A DNA stretch of 15,640 nt from Trebonia sp. (GTDB lineage: Bacteria > Actinomycetota > Actinomycetes > Streptosporangiales > Streptosporangiaceae): contig JASHXJ010000277.1 of assembly GCA_030043595.1 (NCBI GenBank), forward strand, positions 1 to 15,640, given 5' to 3'. This document shows, one piece after another, positions 1 to 6,762 of this stretch. Numbering within the stretch: the stretch's first letter is position 1; each line of letters begins with the position of its first letter. Under the pieces are notes generated by a model that made no database searches, was not told the origin of the DNA, and saw only the letters and a program-made list of their open reading frames with translations. The position numbers were made by a program, and so were the translations under genes.

Positions 1-111
1 CATGATGAGGGAGCGGTTGACGCGCTTTCCCCGGAACGGGTAATCGTGCTGCCGGAGGGCACCGAAGACGCGTGGAGCGAGGATTTCGCCGATCTCGTCG
101 CGCTCGCCTGA
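1..111 (+). CDS. C-terminal fragment of an ABC-F-type ATPase (partial)
   Basis: An open frame enters the window at base 1 and stops at TGA 109-111, leaving 36 residues. The fragment begins His-Asp-Glu-Gly-Ala-Val, then VIVLPEGTEDAW and ends FADLVALA. From memory, this resembles the end of actinobacterial ABC-F proteins (EttA-like translation factors), in which the switch histidine of the second ATPase domain lies in a '(V/S)(T/S)HD' sequence followed by a short acidic tail. If so, the first residue in the window is that histidine. ABC-F proteins have no membrane domain and act on the ribosome. With only 36 residues the family call is an inference, and the Walker motifs lie outside the window. 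The small helix-turn-helix gene follows 89 bases downstream on the same strand. Confidence 0.6.
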   Translation, partial: HDEGAVDALSPERVIVLPEGTEDAWSEDFADLVALA

Positions 112-135
112 CCAAGCGGGTGGTCAAGAACGTCC

Positions 136-173
136 CGATAGGTGATCATTGCGAATGGGGGGCCTATCGCAAT
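136..173 (+). promoter_or_regulatory. Two overlapping, mutually exclusive inverted repeats upstream of the HTH gene
   Basis: CGATAGG (136-142) pairs perfectly with CCTATCG (163-169). ATTGCGA (148-154) pairs perfectly with TCGCAAT (167-173). The two 3' arms share bases 167-169, so both hairpins cannot form fully at once. A TGATCA palindrome lies at 143-148. The element ends 28 bases before the GTG start at 201. It could be an operator or an alternative-fold leader. Function is inferred from structure and position only. Confidence 0.4.
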
Positions 174-200
174 AAGTGCTGCACCTTACGGGAGGTAGAT

Positions 201-419
201 GTGGCCGAGACCCTCAGGAAGGGCACCCGGGTGACCGGGCCGGACCGCAGCAAGCTGGCAACCGACCTCAAAAAGCGCTACGACGGAGGCGAGTCCATCC
301 GTGCGCTGGCGACGGCCACGGGGAGATCGTACGGGTTCATTCACCGCATCCTGACCGAGACCGGAGTGACCTTGCGCGGCCGGGGCGGCGCCACCCGTGG
401 GAAGGCGATGGCGAGCTAA
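201..419 (+). CDS. Small conserved actinobacterial helix-turn-helix protein
   Basis: This encodes 72 residues. The start is GTG 201, preceded by a strong ribosome binding site, GGAGGT at 191-196; an upstream in-frame ATG at 72 would lie inside the preceding gene and is not favoured. A basic N-terminus (residues 1-27) leads to a helix-turn-helix at about residues 31-51 (ESIRALATATGRSYGFIHRI), followed by a Gly/Arg-rich tail, LRGRGGATRGK. This pattern matches a small conserved protein of actinomycetes usually annotated only as a helix-turn-helix domain protein. The helix-turn-helix suggests nucleic-acid binding and the RGG-like tail could add non-specific affinity. The target is unknown; the overlapping inverted repeats just upstream could be an autoregulatory site, which is speculation. 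Confidence 0.85.
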   Translation: MAETLRKGTRVTGPDRSKLATDLKKRYDGGESIRALATATGRSYGFIHRILTETGVTLRGRGGATRGKAMAS

Positions 420-483
420 CACCGTTCGCCGCGGGCTTATTAAGTGCGGGAACTGGGCCGGGCCGCAGTAGGTTTAGAGAACT

Positions 484-2406
484 ATGGTGATGCACGGCGG
501 CCCGGGATTCATGATGGCACGCGGGTTCCGCATGGACCCGAACGTCACCAAGCAGAAACTGAAGCCGGGGACGATCAGGCGGATCGCCCGCTACGCCCGG
601 CCCTATCGGCTCAAGCTCGCGCTCTTCCTGTTCGCGACGTCGCTGGACGCTGCCATCACGGTGGTCAACCCGCTGCTGCTGCGCGAGCTCATCGACAAGG
701 GGATCATCGCTCGCGACGAGGGGGTCGTGATCGTCGTCGCGCTGACCGTCGCCGGGGTCTCGCTGTTCGACGCGCTCCTCGGGGTGGCGAACCGCTGGTT
801 CTCCTCGCGGATCGGCGAGGGACTGATCTACGACCTGCGTACCGAGGTCTTCGACCACGTGCAGCGCCAGCCGATCGCGTTCTTCACCCGCGCCCAGACC
901 GGCTCCCTGGTCAGCCGCCTGGACGGGGACGTCGTCGGCGCGCAGCAGGCGATCGTGGGGACGCTGTCCAGCGTGGTGTCCAACGTGCTGTCGGTGACCT
1001 TCCTGCTGATCGCCATGTTCTACCTGTCCTGGTTGGTCAGCCTGCTCGCGCTGGTGCTCATCCCGCTGTTCCTGTTCCCGGTCCGGATCGTCGGGCGCAG
1101 GCTGCAGCGGCTGTCCCGGGAGGCCATGCAGCTCAACGCCGAGATGGGCTCCACGATGACGGAGCGGTTCAACGTGGCCGGGGCGATGCTGGCCAAGCTG
1201 TTCGGCCGCCCGGGCGAGGAGTCGGCGCTGTTCGCGGGCAAGGCCGCCAAGGTCCGCGAGATCGGCGTTACCAGGGACATGTACGGGTCGGCGCTGATCA
1301 TCGGGATCACCCTGCTGACCGGGATGTTCACCGCCGTGGTGTACGGGGTTGGCGGCGCGCTGGTGGTCAACGGGGCGTTCCAGCTCGGCACGCTGGTGGC
1401 ACTCGCCCAGCTGATCGCCCGCGTCTACGGGCCGATCGGGTCGCTGTCCAACGTGCAGGTGCAGGTGATGACCGCGCTGGTCAGCTTCGACCGGGTCTTT
1501 GAGGTGCTGGACCTGGAGCCGCTGATCAAGGAGAAGCCGAACGCTGTGGTGCTGCCGCGGACCATGGCGTCCGGAGCGGCGCCGGACATCAGGTTCGACC
1601 ACGTGTCGTTCCGCTACCCGACCGCGGCCGAGGTGTCGCTCGCCTCCCTGGAGTCGATCGCGCTGAAGACACCGGAGCGGACCGACGCGGTCACCGGCGT
1701 GCTGCACGACGTCTCGTTCCAGGCGCGCTCGGGGGAGCTGACCGCGCTGGTCGGGCCGTCGGGCGCCGGGAAGACCACGATTACCGCGCTGGTGTCCCGC
1801 ATGTACGACCCGAACGACGGCGCGGTGCTCATCGGCGGCACGGACCTGCGGGACGTCACGCTGGAGTCGCTGCACGACGTGGTCGGCGTCGTCACGCAGG
1901 ACGCGCACCTGTTCCACGACACGATCCGCACCAATCTCCTGTACGCGCGGCCCTCGGCTACCGAGGAGGAGCTCATCGAGGCGTGCCAGGCCGCGCAGAT
2001 CTGGGACCTCATCGCGCTGCTTCCCGACGGGCTGGACACGATCGTCGGTGACCGCGGCTACCGGCTTTCCGGCGGCGAGAAGCAGCGGGTGGCGCTGGCC
2101 AGGCTGCTACTCAAGGCCCCGTCGATCGTCGTGCTCGACGAGGCCACCGCGCACCTGGACTCCGAGTCCGAGGTCGCCGTGCAGCGCGCGCTCAAGGTCG
2201 CGCTCACCGGGCGGACGTCACTGGTCATCGCACACCGGCTGTCCACCATCAGGGAAGCGAGCCAGATCCTGGTCATCGACGCGGGCCAGGTGGTCGAGCA
2301 CGGCACCCACGAGGACCTGCTCGCCGCCGGCGGCCTGTACGCGGAGCTGTACCACACCCAGTTCGCGGGTCAGCAGCGGGCTGACACCCAGGCGGCTCAC
2401 ACGTAG
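484..2406 (+). CDS. ABC exporter half-transporter (fused membrane and ATPase domains)
   Basis: This 640-residue protein has an N-terminal six-helix exporter membrane domain (about residues 40-345) and a C-terminal ATPase domain (about 368-630). Visible motifs are Walker A GPSGAGKT (424-431), Q-loop Gln472, signature LSGGEKQR (528-535), Walker B Asp552 with catalytic Glu553, and switch His584 in IAHRLST. All catalytic residues are present, so it should hydrolyse ATP as a homodimer or heterodimer in the cytoplasmic membrane. A stretch of about 25 residues, rich in Ala, Ser and Leu, is inserted after the FRYP aromatic-loop segment and before the first strand leading to Walker A. The start at ATG 484 is preceded by a TANNNT hexamer (TAGGTT, 469-474), compatible with a very short or absent leader; ATG 490 or 511 are alternatives. 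The substrate (lipid, peptide or drug) cannot be told from sequence. The gene stands alone on its strand and converges on the sulfotransferase gene. Confidence 0.93.
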   Translation: MVMHGGPGFMMARGFRMDPNVTKQKLKPGTIRRIARYARPYRLKLALFLFATSLDAAITVVNPLLLRELIDKGIIARDEGVVIVVALTVAGVSLFDALLGVANRWFSSRIGEGLIYDLRTEVFDHVQRQPIAFFTRAQTGSLVSRLDGDVVGAQQAIVGTLSSVVSNVLSVTFLLIAMFYLSWLVSLLALVLIPLFLFPVRIVGRRLQRLSREAMQLNAEMGSTMTERFNVAGAMLAKLFGRPGEESALFAGKAAKVREIGVTRDMYGSALIIGITLLTGMFTAVVYGVGGALVVNGAFQLGTLVALAQLIARVYGPIGSLSNVQVQVMTALVSFDRVFEVLDLEPLIKEKPNAVVLPRTMASGAAPDIRFDHVSFRYPTAAEVSLASLESIALKTPERTDAVTGVLHDVSFQARSGELTALVGPSGAGKTTITALVSRMYDPNDGAVLIGGTDLRDVTLESLHDVVGVVTQDAHLFHDTIRTNLLYARPSATEEELIEACQAAQIWDLIALLPDGLDTIVGDRGYRLSGGEKQRVALARLLLKAPSIVVLDEATAHLDSESEVAVQRALKVALTGRTSLVIAHRLSTIREASQILVIDAGQVVEHGTHEDLLAAGGLYAELYHTQFAGQQRADTQAAHT

Positions 2407-2425
2407 CCGGGCTCACACGTAGCCG
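2394..2425. repeat. Perfect 16-bp tandem duplication across two convergent stop codons
   Basis: GGCTCACACGTAGCCG occurs at 2394-2409 and again immediately at 2410-2425. Copy 1 carries the TAG stop (2404-2406) of the ABC exporter. Copy 2 carries the TGA stop (minus strand, 2413-2415) of the sulfotransferase. With a single copy, both stops would fall in the same 16 bp and the genes would overlap tail to tail by about 10 bp. Confidence 0.95.
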
Positions 2426-3306
2426 AGGCGGCGCAGTTCCTCGCCGGCGACCTTCTCGATGTCGGCGGCCTGGCCGAGCGTCAGGGAGCGCCGCCAGGCC
2501 GACGTCTCGCCCCTCTCCCTGCGGTGGGCCGGCACCGTCGGCGCGGCGATCGTGGCCCCGGTGAAGTCCGTCAGTACCGCCGCCGCGGAACCGGGGTTGC
2601 GGATCATGTCCTCGTACCGCAGCGTCTTCAGCTGTTCCTCCGGCAGCGCCCGGCGCAGCCGGGCGGCGAGCCTGATCGCGCCGCGCCAGCGCAGCGCGCA
2701 CTTGCCGGCGGGAGACAGGCCGGACCAGCTGAGCCGGTCCGTCTCGTCCTCGACGCCATAGAACGGGTTGGGAAACTCCGATTCGACGTTGGCCACGCTC
2801 GGCCGGAACCAGGACATGGAGAGCGGGTCGGCGAGCATGGCCGCGACGGTGTCCCGCCCGTCCCTGACGACCTGCACGATCTGGGCGTCGGGGAACGCCC
2901 CGACCAGCGCCTCCGCGCAATAGGTCAGGTCAGGGCTCGCGTCGCCGAAGCGGCTCAGGCCGCGTTGCTCGACGCACGGGCCTACCTCCGCCGGCCGCAG
3001 GCCGGCCGCCGACCGGCACTGCGCGCTGCACTCCAGGCAGCTTGTCGCGTTCACCTGCCAGCCCTGCGCGAAGGCGTCGCGCATCACGGCAGCGGCCGCC
3101 TCGCCGCGGCCGCTGTACAGCGACGGGCGGCGGGCGAACCCGTAGACGGCCTGCAGCACACTGTGCTGCCCGATCGTGACGTGAAAGCCCGGTGAGATCT
3201 TCAGCGCCCGGCCGACCGCTTCCGCACCGGAGTGCGGCGCGCCGATGACGAAGACTGGCCTGGTCACCTTGCGGGCGTTGACGATGAGGATGTGGCGCGA
3301 CGGCAT
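2413..3306 (-). CDS. Sulfotransferase-family protein
   Basis: This encodes 297 residues, starting at ATG 3306 on the minus strand. The order of motifs is that of cytosolic PAPS-dependent sulfotransferases. A 5'-phosphosulfate-loop-like strand-turn-helix, VFVIGAPHSGAEAVG, lies at residues 18-32. A 3'-phosphate-binding segment, QIVQVVRDGRDTVAAML, lies at about 142-158. LRYEDM is at 229-234, and a C-terminal helix ends in ELRRLGYV. The family transfers sulfate from PAPS to a hydroxyl or amine. Oddly, the loop reads PHSGAE where most members have a basic residue and SGT(T/S), so PAPS binding may be altered. A cysteine cluster (Cys90, Cys93, Cys97 and Cys111) is also unusual and could bind metal or form disulfides. 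The acceptor is unknown. The next gene diverges, and the 3' end abuts the ABC exporter. Confidence 0.75.
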   Translation of the reverse strand: MPSRHILIVNARKVTRPVFVIGAPHSGAEAVGRALKISPGFHVTIGQHSVLQAVYGFARRPSLYSGRGEAAAAVMRDAFAQGWQVNATSCLECSAQCRSAAGLRPAEVGPCVEQRGLSRFGDASPDLTYCAEALVGAFPDAQIVQVVRDGRDTVAAMLADPLSMSWFRPSVANVESEFPNPFYGVEDETDRLSWSGLSPAGKCALRWRGAIRLAARLRRALPEEQLKTLRYEDMIRNPGSAAAVLTDFTGATIAAPTVPAHRRERGETSAWRRSLTLGQAADIEKVAGEELRRLGYV

Positions 3307-3360
3307 GAAGGGCGGATCTTTCTGAAGACTCCCCCGTACGGTACCGGTGCGCCGACCGCG

Positions 3361-3366
3361 TAGGCT
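3361..3366 (+). promoter_or_regulatory. Candidate -10 element for leaderless transcription of the small lipoprotein gene
   Basis: TAGGCT at 3361-3366 fits the actinobacterial TANNNT -10 pattern and ends 6 bases before the GTG at 3373. No ribosome binding site is seen in front of that GTG. This spacing is typical of leaderless mRNAs. No convincing -35 box is visible. An 8-bp palindrome, CGGTACCG (3339-3346), lies in the 66-bp divergent gap shared with the sulfotransferase gene. Confidence 0.45.
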
Positions 3367-3372
3367 ACGTCT

Positions 3373-3720
3373 GTGCGTATACTACCCCGCGTCGTTGTCG
3401 CGGTCGTCGCGCTGTGCCTGCTCGGCGTGACAGGCTGCGCGCAGTTCGACAAGGCGCTGGGGCAGGAGCAGGCGCTGGTCTCGTTCAAGGACGGCACGCC
3501 AGTGTCGGTCCGGCTGCAGATCCGCGCCGCGTGCGCGAAGGTGCCGGACATCTCCGCCGCGCCGATTCCGTCCGGCGTGCCCCTGTCGTCGGCGGTCGAC
3601 GAGATCGTGTTCCAGGTCACCAACGCCTCGGACGCCGACATCGCGCGGCTGTCGGAGTGCCTGGCCAAGTACCCGTCCGTGCAGAACATTGACCTGCAGG
3701 ACGAGTCGGACGACTCCTAG
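3373..3720 (+). CDS. Small predicted lipoprotein of unknown function
   Basis: This encodes 115 residues, starting at GTG 3373. A basic N-terminus (MRILPR) precedes a hydrophobic stretch and a lipobox, GVTGC, with the acylated cysteine at residue 22, so the protein is probably anchored to the outer face of the membrane. The mature part is about 94 residues. It includes strand-like segments VSVRLQIRAAC and VDEIVFQVTN, then DADIARLSECLAKYPSVQNIDLQ, and ends acidic (DESDDS). The final part recalls ferredoxin-like folds such as FtsX extracellular domains ('...l...L...p.V..v..'), but this is only a pattern impression. Cys53 and Cys96 (approximate) could form a disulfide. The SsuA-type gene follows on the same strand after about 105 bases and has its own promoter-like sequence, so co-transcription is uncertain. 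I do not recognise a specific family. Confidence 0.75.
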   Translation: MRILPRVVVAVVALCLLGVTGCAQFDKALGQEQALVSFKDGTPVSVRLQIRAACAKVPDISAAPIPSGVPLSSAVDEIVFQVTNASDADIARLSECLAKYPSVQNIDLQDESDDS

Positions 3721-3757
3721 CCCGCCGCCCGGCGCCGTTACAAGTTTTGCCGCGATG

Positions 3758-3786
3758 TTTCGATGTTTGGTCCTGCGCGGTATAGT
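3758..3786 (+). promoter_or_regulatory. Candidate promoter for the ABC importer operon
   Basis: TATAGT at 3781-3786 matches the TATAAT -10 consensus in five of six positions. TTTCGA at 3758-3763, 17 bases upstream, is a weak -35 match. The surrounding 3739-3826 stretch is noticeably more AT-rich than the neighbourhood. Transcription would start near 3793, giving a leader of about 33 bases before ATG 3826. Confidence 0.45.
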
Positions 3787-3825
3787 GGCTTACTGCCTAC
3801 TAAACCGATAGAGAATGGGAACTTA

Positions 3826-4875
3826 ATGCGCAGGATCTTGGCTGGTGCGGCTGCCGTCGCCGGCAGCGCACTACTCGTCGCGGGCTGCTCGTCAGCAAGC
3901 TCAAGCAGCAGCTCAGGCGCCACCTCGGGCGGAGCCACGCAAGCCGCGGCGACGCCAGTGACCGTGCGGCTCGGGTTCCTCGCGAACATCACGCACGCGC
4001 CCGCGCTGATCGCACTGAAGAACGGCTACTTCAGCAAGGCGCTCGGCTCCGCCGGCACGGTCGACCCGACGTCGTTCTCCAGTGGCACGCAGGAGACCAC
4101 GGCCATCCTCGCCGGCCAGCTCGACGCCGCCTTCGTGGGACCCAACCCGGCGATCAATGCCTGGCAGAAGTCCGGCGGGACCGCTATCAAGATCGTCGCC
4201 GGCGCCGCGACCGGCGGCGCCTCCATCGTCGTCAAGCCCTCCATCACCGGAGCGTCGCAGCTCAAGGGCCAGTCGCTTGCCACGCCGTCGCTGGGCAACA
4301 CCCAGGACGTGGCGCTGCGCTACTGGCTCAAGCAGCACGGCCTCACCACGAGCGCGACCGGCGGCGGCGACGTGTCCATCAAGCCGACCACCCCGAACTC
4401 GGCCGCGGTGCTCGAGTTCGAGTCCGGGCAGATCGCTGGGGCGTCCGAGCCGGCGCCCTACGACATCGAGATGGTGAACGACGGCGGCAAGGTGCTGCTG
4501 TCCGAGCCGGGCGTCACGACCGTGCTGATGGTCACGCAGTCGTTCCTTTCCGCGCACCCGGCCGTCGTCGCCGACCTGCTGAAGGCGGAGATCGAGGCGA
4601 TCGACTTCATCAAGACCAGCCCGGCGGCGGCCCAGGCGGACGCCAACGCCGAGCTCGCCGCCTACACGGGCAAGCCGCTGAAGGCGAGCATCGTGGCCGC
4701 GTCCTTCAAGGAGATCGACTTCACGCTCGACCCGGACGCGTCCTCGCTGACCGCCGACGCGCAGCAGGCCGTGAGCCTCGGGCTGCTCAAGCCGGTCAAC
4801 CTGAGCGGCATCTTCGACCTCGCCCCGCTCAACGCGCTGCTGTCCGCGGACGGGCAGCCGCAAGTGAACTCATAG
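3826..4875 (+). CDS. SsuA/TauA/NitT-type ABC substrate-binding lipoprotein
   Basis: This encodes 349 residues from ATG 3826. The in-frame ATG at 3763 is rejected because it adds a non-signal-like extension upstream of a clean signal peptide and would overlap the promoter-like region. The start MRRILAG leads through a hydrophobic stretch to the lipobox LLVAGC with Cys21, followed by a Ser/Gly/Ala-rich linker (22-42). The mature domain begins VTVRLGFLANITHAPALIAL, the first strand and ligand-site helix of the NMT1/SsuA-like binding proteins. GQLDAAFVGPNPAI is the usual 'G.lDaa..G..pai' hinge motif, and EPAPYDIE lies in the second lobe. The family binds sulfonates, taurine, nitrate or thiamine precursors outside the cell and delivers them to a SsuC-type permease. 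The ATPase gene begins 2 bases after the stop. The exact ligand cannot be read from the sequence. Confidence 0.9.
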   Translation: MRRILAGAAAVAGSALLVAGCSSASSSSSSGATSGGATQAAATPVTVRLGFLANITHAPALIALKNGYFSKALGSAGTVDPTSFSSGTQETTAILAGQLDAAFVGPNPAINAWQKSGGTAIKIVAGAATGGASIVVKPSITGASQLKGQSLATPSLGNTQDVALRYWLKQHGLTTSATGGGDVSIKPTTPNSAAVLEFESGQIAGASEPAPYDIEMVNDGGKVLLSEPGVTTVLMVTQSFLSAHPAVVADLLKAEIEAIDFIKTSPAAAQADANAELAAYTGKPLKASIVAASFKEIDFTLDPDASSLTADAQQAVSLGLLKPVNLSGIFDLAPLNALLSADGQPQVNS

Positions 4876-4877
4876 CG

Positions 4878-5642
4878 ATGACGACAGCCGTGACGGAGGC
4901 GCCGGCGGCGGTTACGCTGTCCGGCGTCTCCAAGGTGTACGGGCGCGGCGGCACCGCCGTCCGCGCCCTTGACCAGGTGTCGCTGGCCGCCGCGCCGGGC
5001 GAGTTCACCTGCCTCATCGGCGCCTCCGGCTGCGGCAAGTCCACGCTGCTGTCGCTGGTCGCCGGGCTGGACCAGCCGACGAGCGGCGAGATCAAGGTCG
5101 GCGGGCGGGTCGCCCTGATGTTCCAGGAACCCGCCCTGTTCCCGTGGCTGTCGGCGGCCGCCAACATCGAGCTCGCGCTGCGGGCCCGCGGCGTCGGTCG
5201 CGCCGAGCGCAAGAGCCGCGCGGCCGAGCTGCTCGATGTCGTGCACCTGAGCGGGTTCGGCGGCAAACGGCCGCACGAGCTATCCGGCGGCATGCGCCAG
5301 CGCGTCGCGCTGGCCAGGGCGCTCGCCCAGGAGGCTGACGTGCTGCTGATGGACGAGCCGTTCGGCGCGCTGGACGCGATGACCAGGGACCTGCTGCACG
5401 ACGAGCTGGACCGGGTGTGCGCCGGCCGGAACCTCACCGTCCTGTTCGTCACGCATAACGTCCGCGAGGCGGTGCGCCTCGGCGACCGCGTGGTCCTGCT
5501 GAGCAGCCGCCCCGGGCGTGTCATCGCCGAGTACCCGGTGCCAATCCAGCGGCCGCGGCGGATCGACGCCACCGCGGTCGCCGAGCTCGCCGGGACGATC
5601 ACCGACCGGCTGCGCGAGGAGGTCAGCCGCCATGGCAAGTAG
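4878..5642 (+). CDS. SsuB/TauB-type ABC importer ATPase
   Basis: This 254-residue protein is a single ATPase domain. Walker A is GASGCGKS (48-55). The segment after Walker A reads ALMFQEPALFPWLSAAANIE, with the Q-loop and the 'LFPW(L)..NI' sequence typical of the nitrate/sulfonate/taurine (NitT/TauT) group. The signature is LSGGMRQR (135-142), Walker B is VLLMDEPFGALD (155-166) with Glu160 as catalytic base, and the switch histidine is His193 in VTHNVREAV. The length is normal for the family. The ATG at 4878 lies 2 bases after the binding-protein stop, and the 3' end overlaps the permease start by 11 bases, both signs of translational coupling in one operon. It would power import through the adjacent permease on the cytoplasmic face of the membrane. 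Confidence 0.93.
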   Translation: MTTAVTEAPAAVTLSGVSKVYGRGGTAVRALDQVSLAAAPGEFTCLIGASGCGKSTLLSLVAGLDQPTSGEIKVGGRVALMFQEPALFPWLSAAANIELALRARGVGRAERKSRAAELLDVVHLSGFGGKRPHELSGGMRQRVALARALAQEADVLLMDEPFGALDAMTRDLLHDELDRVCAGRNLTVLFVTHNVREAVRLGDRVVLLSSRPGRVIAEYPVPIQRPRRIDATAVAELAGTITDRLREEVSRHGK

Positions 5643-6492
5643 CACGCTGGCCGGGCTCGACGCGCTCGACACACAGGAAGCAGCCCCCCGCGACCGCCGA
5701 CGGCTGGCGGCCAGCGCCTGGGCCGGACTGTGGCCGAAACTCGCCGCCGTCGCGCTCGTCCTGCTCGCCTGGGAGCTCGTCCATCTCACCGGCTGGAAGA
5801 AGTTCGTGCTCCCCGGTCCGGGCGTGACGCTGTCCAACCTGTGGCAGCAGGCGCAGGCAAGCCTGCTGTGGCACGCGATCGCGACCACGCTCGAGCGCGC
5901 GGTCATCGGCTTCGCCCTCGCGGTGCTGATCGGCGCGCTGGTGGGCGCGACGGTCTCCCGTATCCGCCCGCTGCGGGCGGCGGTCGGGTCGCTGATCACC
6001 GGCTTGCAGACGATGCCGTCGATCGCCTGGTTCCCGTTCGCGATCATCCTGTTCGGGATCAACACCACCGCGATCCTGTTCGTCATCGTGCTCGGCGCGG
6101 CGCCCTCGATCGCGAACGGGCTGATCACCGGCGTGGACTACACCCCGCCCCTGCTGCTCAAGGCCGGGACGCTCATGGGGCTGCGCAGGCTCTCGCTGTA
6201 CCGGCACCTGATCATGCCGGCCTCGCTGCCCGCGTTCGTCGCCGGGCTGAAGCAGGGCTGGGCGTTCGCCTGGCGCAGCCTGATGGCCGGCGAGCTCCTG
6301 GTGATCATCGCCAACCAGCCGTCCCTCGGCGTGCTGCTGTCCACCGACCAGGACCAGGCTGACATGGCGAGCGTGGTCGCGATCATGATCGTGATCCTCG
6401 TCATCGGGCTGTGCGTGGACAACGTGTTCGGCATGGCCGACCGCGCCATCCGCCGCCGCTGGGGCCTGATGGCAGGGTCTGACGCCGCGTGA
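5632..6492 (+). CDS. SsuC/TauC-type ABC importer permease
   Basis: This encodes 286 residues from ATG 5632, which overlaps the end of the ATPase gene by 11 bases; an in-frame ATG at 5518 would sit deep inside that gene and is not favoured. A charged N-terminus (1-35) is followed by about six hydrophobic segments, roughly at 36-53, 88-108, 118-142, 144-166, 198-222 and 246-266. The cytoplasmic EAA-type coupling loop is visible as AGTLMGLRRLSLYRHLIMPA (178-197) followed by ALKQGW-like sequence and the conserved AGELL. LQTMPSIAWFP (125-135) is the characteristic strand of sulfonate/taurine/nitrate permeases. The protein would form the homodimeric membrane channel of the importer. It is the last gene of the operon; GC-rich hairpins follow. 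Confidence 0.93.
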   Translation: MASSTLAGLDALDTQEAAPRDRRRLAASAWAGLWPKLAAVALVLLAWELVHLTGWKKFVLPGPGVTLSNLWQQAQASLLWHAIATTLERAVIGFALAVLIGALVGATVSRIRPLRAAVGSLITGLQTMPSIAWFPFAIILFGINTTAILFVIVLGAAPSIANGLITGVDYTPPLLLKAGTLMGLRRLSLYRHLIMPASLPAFVAGLKQGWAFAWRSLMAGELLVIIANQPSLGVLLSTDQDQADMASVVAIMIVILVIGLCVDNVFGMADRAIRRRWGLMAGSDAA

Positions 6493-6514
6493 CCCAGCCG
6501 GCATAGCTGACCGT

Positions 6515-6555
6515 CGCCGGGTCCGGCGTGTCGCGGCCGGCCCCGGCGCGCCGCG
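6515..6555 (+). terminator. GC-rich hairpins after the importer operon, possible terminator
   Basis: CGCCGG (6515-6520) and CCGGCG (6523-6528) form a tight hairpin. CGCGGC (6532-6537) and GCCGCG (6550-6555) form a second. They begin 22 bases after the permease stop. No U-tract follows, as is common in actinomycetes, so a termination role is inferred from position only. Confidence 0.3.
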
Positions 6556-6597
6556 GGGTATGTTGTCCAGGCCGTCTGACCGCACGGGGGGCACTGG

Positions 6598-6762
6598 ATG
6601 GAATACCTGACCGCTGACGGGGACAGCCCGCCGGAATCGCCGGGCGCCATCCCACCGGGACCGGCCACCGAACCGGAGCTGGACCGCGCGCTCGCCCGGG
6701 CCATCCGCCGCCTCATCGCGAATGCGCGAGAGTGCGATCGATTGCCGGGTCCGGCGGTCTGA
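6598..6762 (+). CDS. Possible 54-residue hypothetical protein
   Basis: ATG 6598 is preceded by a G-run, GGGGGG at 6586-6591, which could serve as a ribosome binding site. A TANNNT hexamer (TATGTT, 6559-6564) lies 33 bases further upstream as a possible -10 element. The frame runs 54 codons to TGA 6760-6762. The product begins MEYLTADGDS, has a Pro/Gly-rich first half, and continues into an amphipathic basic helix, ELDRALARAIRRLIANAREC. It resembles no family I know. Short open frames are common in GC-rich DNA, so it may not be expressed. It is supported only by initiation signals and by lying in an otherwise empty interval. Confidence 0.35.
   Translation: MEYLTADGDSPPESPGAIPPGPATEPELDRALARAIRRLIANARECDRLPGPAV

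Noticed and set aside
337..1917. 526-codon open frame on the minus strand opposite the ABC exporter
   Set aside because: It is the antisense shadow of a gene with complete ABC motifs. Its translation is Arg/His/Gln/Asp-rich low-complexity sequence with no domain, as expected of GC-rich antisense frames.
3913..4863. 316-codon minus-strand frame opposite the binding-protein gene
   Set aside because: It is antisense to a clear lipoprotein of the SsuA type. The composition is artefactual (Arg/Gly/Val/Leu) and there are no initiation signals.
5623..6594. 323-codon minus-strand frame opposite the permease
   Set aside because: It is antisense to a permease with clear membrane segments and coupling loop. 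Its translation is a His/Asp/Gln/Arg-rich artefact.
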